A stretch of DNA of 21,632 nucleotides, from contig CAZMOL010000019.1 in NCBI GenBank assembly GCA_964568045.1, positions 1 through 21,632 on the forward strand, in the 5' to 3' direction. This stretch comes from CAZDDA01 sp964568045. GTDB taxonomy: Bacteria > Bipolaricaulota > Bipolaricaulia > UBA7950 > UBA9294. The notes beneath the pieces are model-generated. The model did no database searches. It was given only the letters and a program-made list of their open reading frames with translations, and was not told the DNA's origin. A program made the position numbers and the translations under genes. Positions 19,901 to 21,632 of the stretch are shown one piece after another; position 1 is the stretch's first letter, and each line of letters opens with the position of its first letter.

Positions 19901-21298
19901 ATGAATGACGACCAAGCGACAGTCTATCCGTACATCCCAAACTCCGTGCCCGCAGTCAAGAAAAAGATGCTCGAGGAGGTCGGGGCAAAGAGCGAAGAGG
20001 ACTTCTACGAGGATGTTCCCGAGGCCCTCCGGCTCAAGCGGCCGCTTAATCTGCCTGAACCGCTCCTCTCCGAATGTGCGCTGAAACGGCACGTGGAAGG
20101 AATCCTCTCCAGAAATAGGACCTGCGGGGAGTATCTCAGCTTCTTGGGGGCGGGGTGCTACCAACATCATGTGCCGGCGGTGTGTGACGAGATCAATCAG
20201 CGAAGCGAATTCCTCACCGCGTATGCTGGCGAGCCGTACGACGATCACGGCCGGTTTCAGGCGCTGTTTGAGTACGCCAGCATGATGGGTGAGCTTCTGA
20301 ACATGGACGTCGTCAATGTGCCGACCTACGACGGTCTGCAGGCGGCGGCCACCTCCATTCGGATGGCAGCGAGGATCACCGGTCGACAGGAAGTCCTGGT
20401 GGCGAAGACGATCCATCCTGCCGTCTTGTCGAAGATCAGGGATTATTGCGGACCCGGTTTCGCCATCAAACTGGTAGACTACGATGCGAAGACAGGGCAG
20501 ATCGATCTGTCGGCCCTGCAAGCTGCGATCTCTTCAAAGACGGCGGCGGTTTACTTCGAGAACCCTTCCTATCTCGGCCATCTCGAGGTGCAGGGAGACG
20601 AAATCGCCAAGATCGCCCACGACCGCGGCGCGATCTGCGTGGTTGGCGTTGATCCAATCTCGTTAGGGGTGATTGCTCCACCGGTGGATTACGGAGCGGA
20701 CATCGTCTGCGGCGACATTCAATCGCTGGGGATGCACATGCAATTCGGCGGGGGGCATGCCGGGTTCATCGCCACGCGGGACGAGGAAAACTACGTGATG
20801 GAGTATCCCTCCCGATTGTTCGGCATTGCACCAACGTCCGTCCCGGGTGAGTACGGCTTCGGCGACGTGGCGTACGAGCGCACCTCGTTTGCAGAACGCG
20901 AGCAGGGCAAGGAGTTCGTCGGTACGGCCTCGTCCCTGTGGGGGATCACCGCCGGGGTTTATTTGGCGCTGATGGGGCCGCAGGGGATGCAGGAACTGGG
21001 CGAGGGGATCATGCAACGAGCCGCGTACGTGATGAAGAGGCTTTCGGAGATCAAAGGGGTCAGGGCGCCGCTCTTTTCCTCTCCCCATTTTAAGGAGTTC
21101 GTGGTCAACTTCGATGGCACGGGCAAGACCGTGGCGGGCATCGAAGATGCTTTGCTTCGCCGCAGGATCTTTGGGGGCAGAGACCTCACCAGCGAATTCT
21201 CCGAGCTTGGCCAGTGCGCCCTGTTCTGCGTGACCGAGCTCCACACGAAAGAGGATCTGGATCGACTTGTAGACGCCTTGGCAAAGGCGGTGAGTTAA
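19901..21298 (+). CDS. gcvPA: Glycine dehydrogenase subunit 1-like protein (GcvPA), divergent
   Basis: A 465-residue homologue of the alpha (non-PLP-lysine) half of the glycine cleavage P-protein, a little longer than usual. Clear family blocks: YIPNSVPAVKKKMLEEVG, RLKRPLNLPEPLLSE, YLSFLGAGCYQHHVPAVCDEI at 78-98, RSEFLTAY, ALFEYASMMGELLNMDVVN, and YGADIVCGDIQSLGMHMQFGG. Several canonical motifs are altered: the YTPYQPEISQG loop reads YAGEPYDDHGRFQ, and the TREQHIRREKATSNICTNQ region is replaced by ERTSFAEREQGKEFVGTASS. The partner GcvPB starts directly after the stop. The classical role is decarboxylating glycine onto H-protein lipoyl; the altered motifs make a different amino-acid substrate possible. 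ATG 19901 has GGAAGGAGGG 6 nt upstream. Confidence 0.88.
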   Translation: MNDDQATVYPYIPNSVPAVKKKMLEEVGAKSEEDFYEDVPEALRLKRPLNLPEPLLSECALKRHVEGILSRNRTCGEYLSFLGAGCYQHHVPAVCDEINQRSEFLTAYAGEPYDDHGRFQALFEYASMMGELLNMDVVNVPTYDGLQAAATSIRMAARITGRQEVLVAKTIHPAVLSKIRDYCGPGFAIKLVDYDAKTGQIDLSALQAAISSKTAAVYFENPSYLGHLEVQGDEIAKIAHDRGAICVVGVDPISLGVIAPPVDYGADIVCGDIQSLGMHMQFGGGHAGFIATRDEENYVMEYPSRLFGIAPTSVPGEYGFGDVAYERTSFAEREQGKEFVGTASSLWGITAGVYLALMGPQGMQELGEGIMQRAAYVMKRLSEIKGVRAPLFSSPHFKEFVVNFDGTGKTVAGIEDALLRRRIFGGRDLTSEFSELGQCALFCVTELHTKEDLDRLVDALAKAVS

Positions 21299-21632
21299 AT
21301 GGAGAACATTACCGAGAAGCGCTACGTCGATGGACGACCGCGGTTGCGCCGCTTTCACCAGGCCAGGTGGGACGAGCCGATCGTCTTTGAGCTGAGCGTT
21401 CCTGGAGAACGCGGCATTCTCCCACCAGCGGTTGAGAATGAAATCAGAGAGACGGCCGGGGATGTCGTTGCGACTCTCCCAGAGGGCCTGCGGCGCCAAA
21501 CGCCGCTCAGCCTTCCCGAGATGGCGCAGCCGCAGGTTGTCCGACACTACGTGCGATTGTCGCAGGAGAACCTGGGATTTGACCTCAACATCGACATCGG
21601 TCAGGGCACGTGCACGATGAAGTACAGCCCGA
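21299..21632 (+). CDS. gcvPB: Glycine dehydrogenase subunit 2-like protein (GcvPB), N-terminal part
   Basis: The ATG follows the gcvPA stop with no gap (TAAATG) and the frame stays open for 111 codons to the window edge. It begins MENITEKRYVDGRPRLRRFH and reaches LSQENLGFDLNIDIGQGTCT then MKYSP, close to the GcvPB landmark LSxxNxGVDxGxxxLGSCTMKYNP and its variants. This beta half carries the PLP lysine, which lies beyond the window. The absence of any intergenic space implies re-initiation and stoichiometric synthesis with GcvPA. Confidence 0.9.
   Translation, partial: MENITEKRYVDGRPRLRRFHQARWDEPIVFELSVPGERGILPPAVENEIRETAGDVVATLPEGLRRQTPLSLPEMAQPQVVRHYVRLSQENLGFDLNIDIGQGTCTMKYSP

Noticed and set aside
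20663..21547. 294-codon open frame antisense to gcvPA/gcvPB
   Set aside because: It spans the junction of two certain genes, shows no domain or SD, and is an expected shadow of GC-rich coding DNA.
1..21632. CRISPR array, phage or toxin-antitoxin/defence module
   Set aside because: No regularly spaced repeats, integrase, structural phage genes or toxin-antitoxin pairs were seen on either strand.

Overview
This is bacterial DNA of moderately high GC (about 55% by eye), with short intergenic gaps, ATGA start/stop overlaps and good Shine-Dalgarno sites. The gene set suggests a heterotrophic, probably anaerobic, amino-acid and peptide using bacterium. It includes a family-5 peptide transporter, an M24 peptidase, PLP enzymes and a split glycine dehydrogenase of the GcvPA/GcvPB type. 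A D-Ala-D-Ala ligase shows a peptidoglycan wall, and a predicted outer-membrane-type lipoprotein hints at a diderm envelope. I cannot place the phylum from sequence alone.

Layout. (1) 1-6177, all minus: a catabolic/transport operon. In transcription order it holds a FadR-type GntR regulator with a clear promoter, an intact amidohydrolase, a second amidohydrolase that has lost most metal ligands, a peptide/nickel-type ABC transporter (binding protein plus two permeases, no ATPase genes), and the start of a hydantoinase/oxoprolinase (HyuA) gene that leaves the window. (2) 6178-6538: a spacer holding a truncated second copy of the hyuA 5' end. (3) 6539-7633, minus: an M24 Xaa-Pro type peptidase. 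(4) 7904-11494, plus: ddl, an MBL-fold hydrolase, an ornithine cyclodeaminase/alanine dehydrogenase-type enzyme, and a TlyA-type rRNA methyltransferase. (5) 11557-13264: HU (minus, with promoter and terminator), a lipoprotein (plus), and a wrecked mutY remnant (minus). (6) 13281-18141: a divergent metabolic block, with an IPMDH/IDH-like dehydrogenase and an MmgE/PrpD protein on the minus strand, and a threonine-dehydratase-like enzyme and an aminotransferase on the plus strand. (7) 18142-19900: an accessory stretch with a small ORF, hairpins, a membrane-anchored protein of unknown function and the C-terminal stump of a RAYT-type transposase. (8) 19901-21632, plus: a divergent gcvPA followed immediately by gcvPB, which runs off the end.

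The metabolic genes fit together as uptake and stepwise breakdown of peptides, cyclic amides and amino acids: import, ring or amide hydrolysis, deamination or transamination, then 2-oxo or hydroxy-acid oxidation. That link is inference from context. I found no defence system, CRISPR array, tRNA or rRNA. The most unusual signals are the hyuA 5'-end duplication bracketing the 6.4-kb operon, the active/inactive amidohydrolase pair, the collapsed mutY gene, the RAYT stump and the off-consensus GcvPA. None proves a new system.
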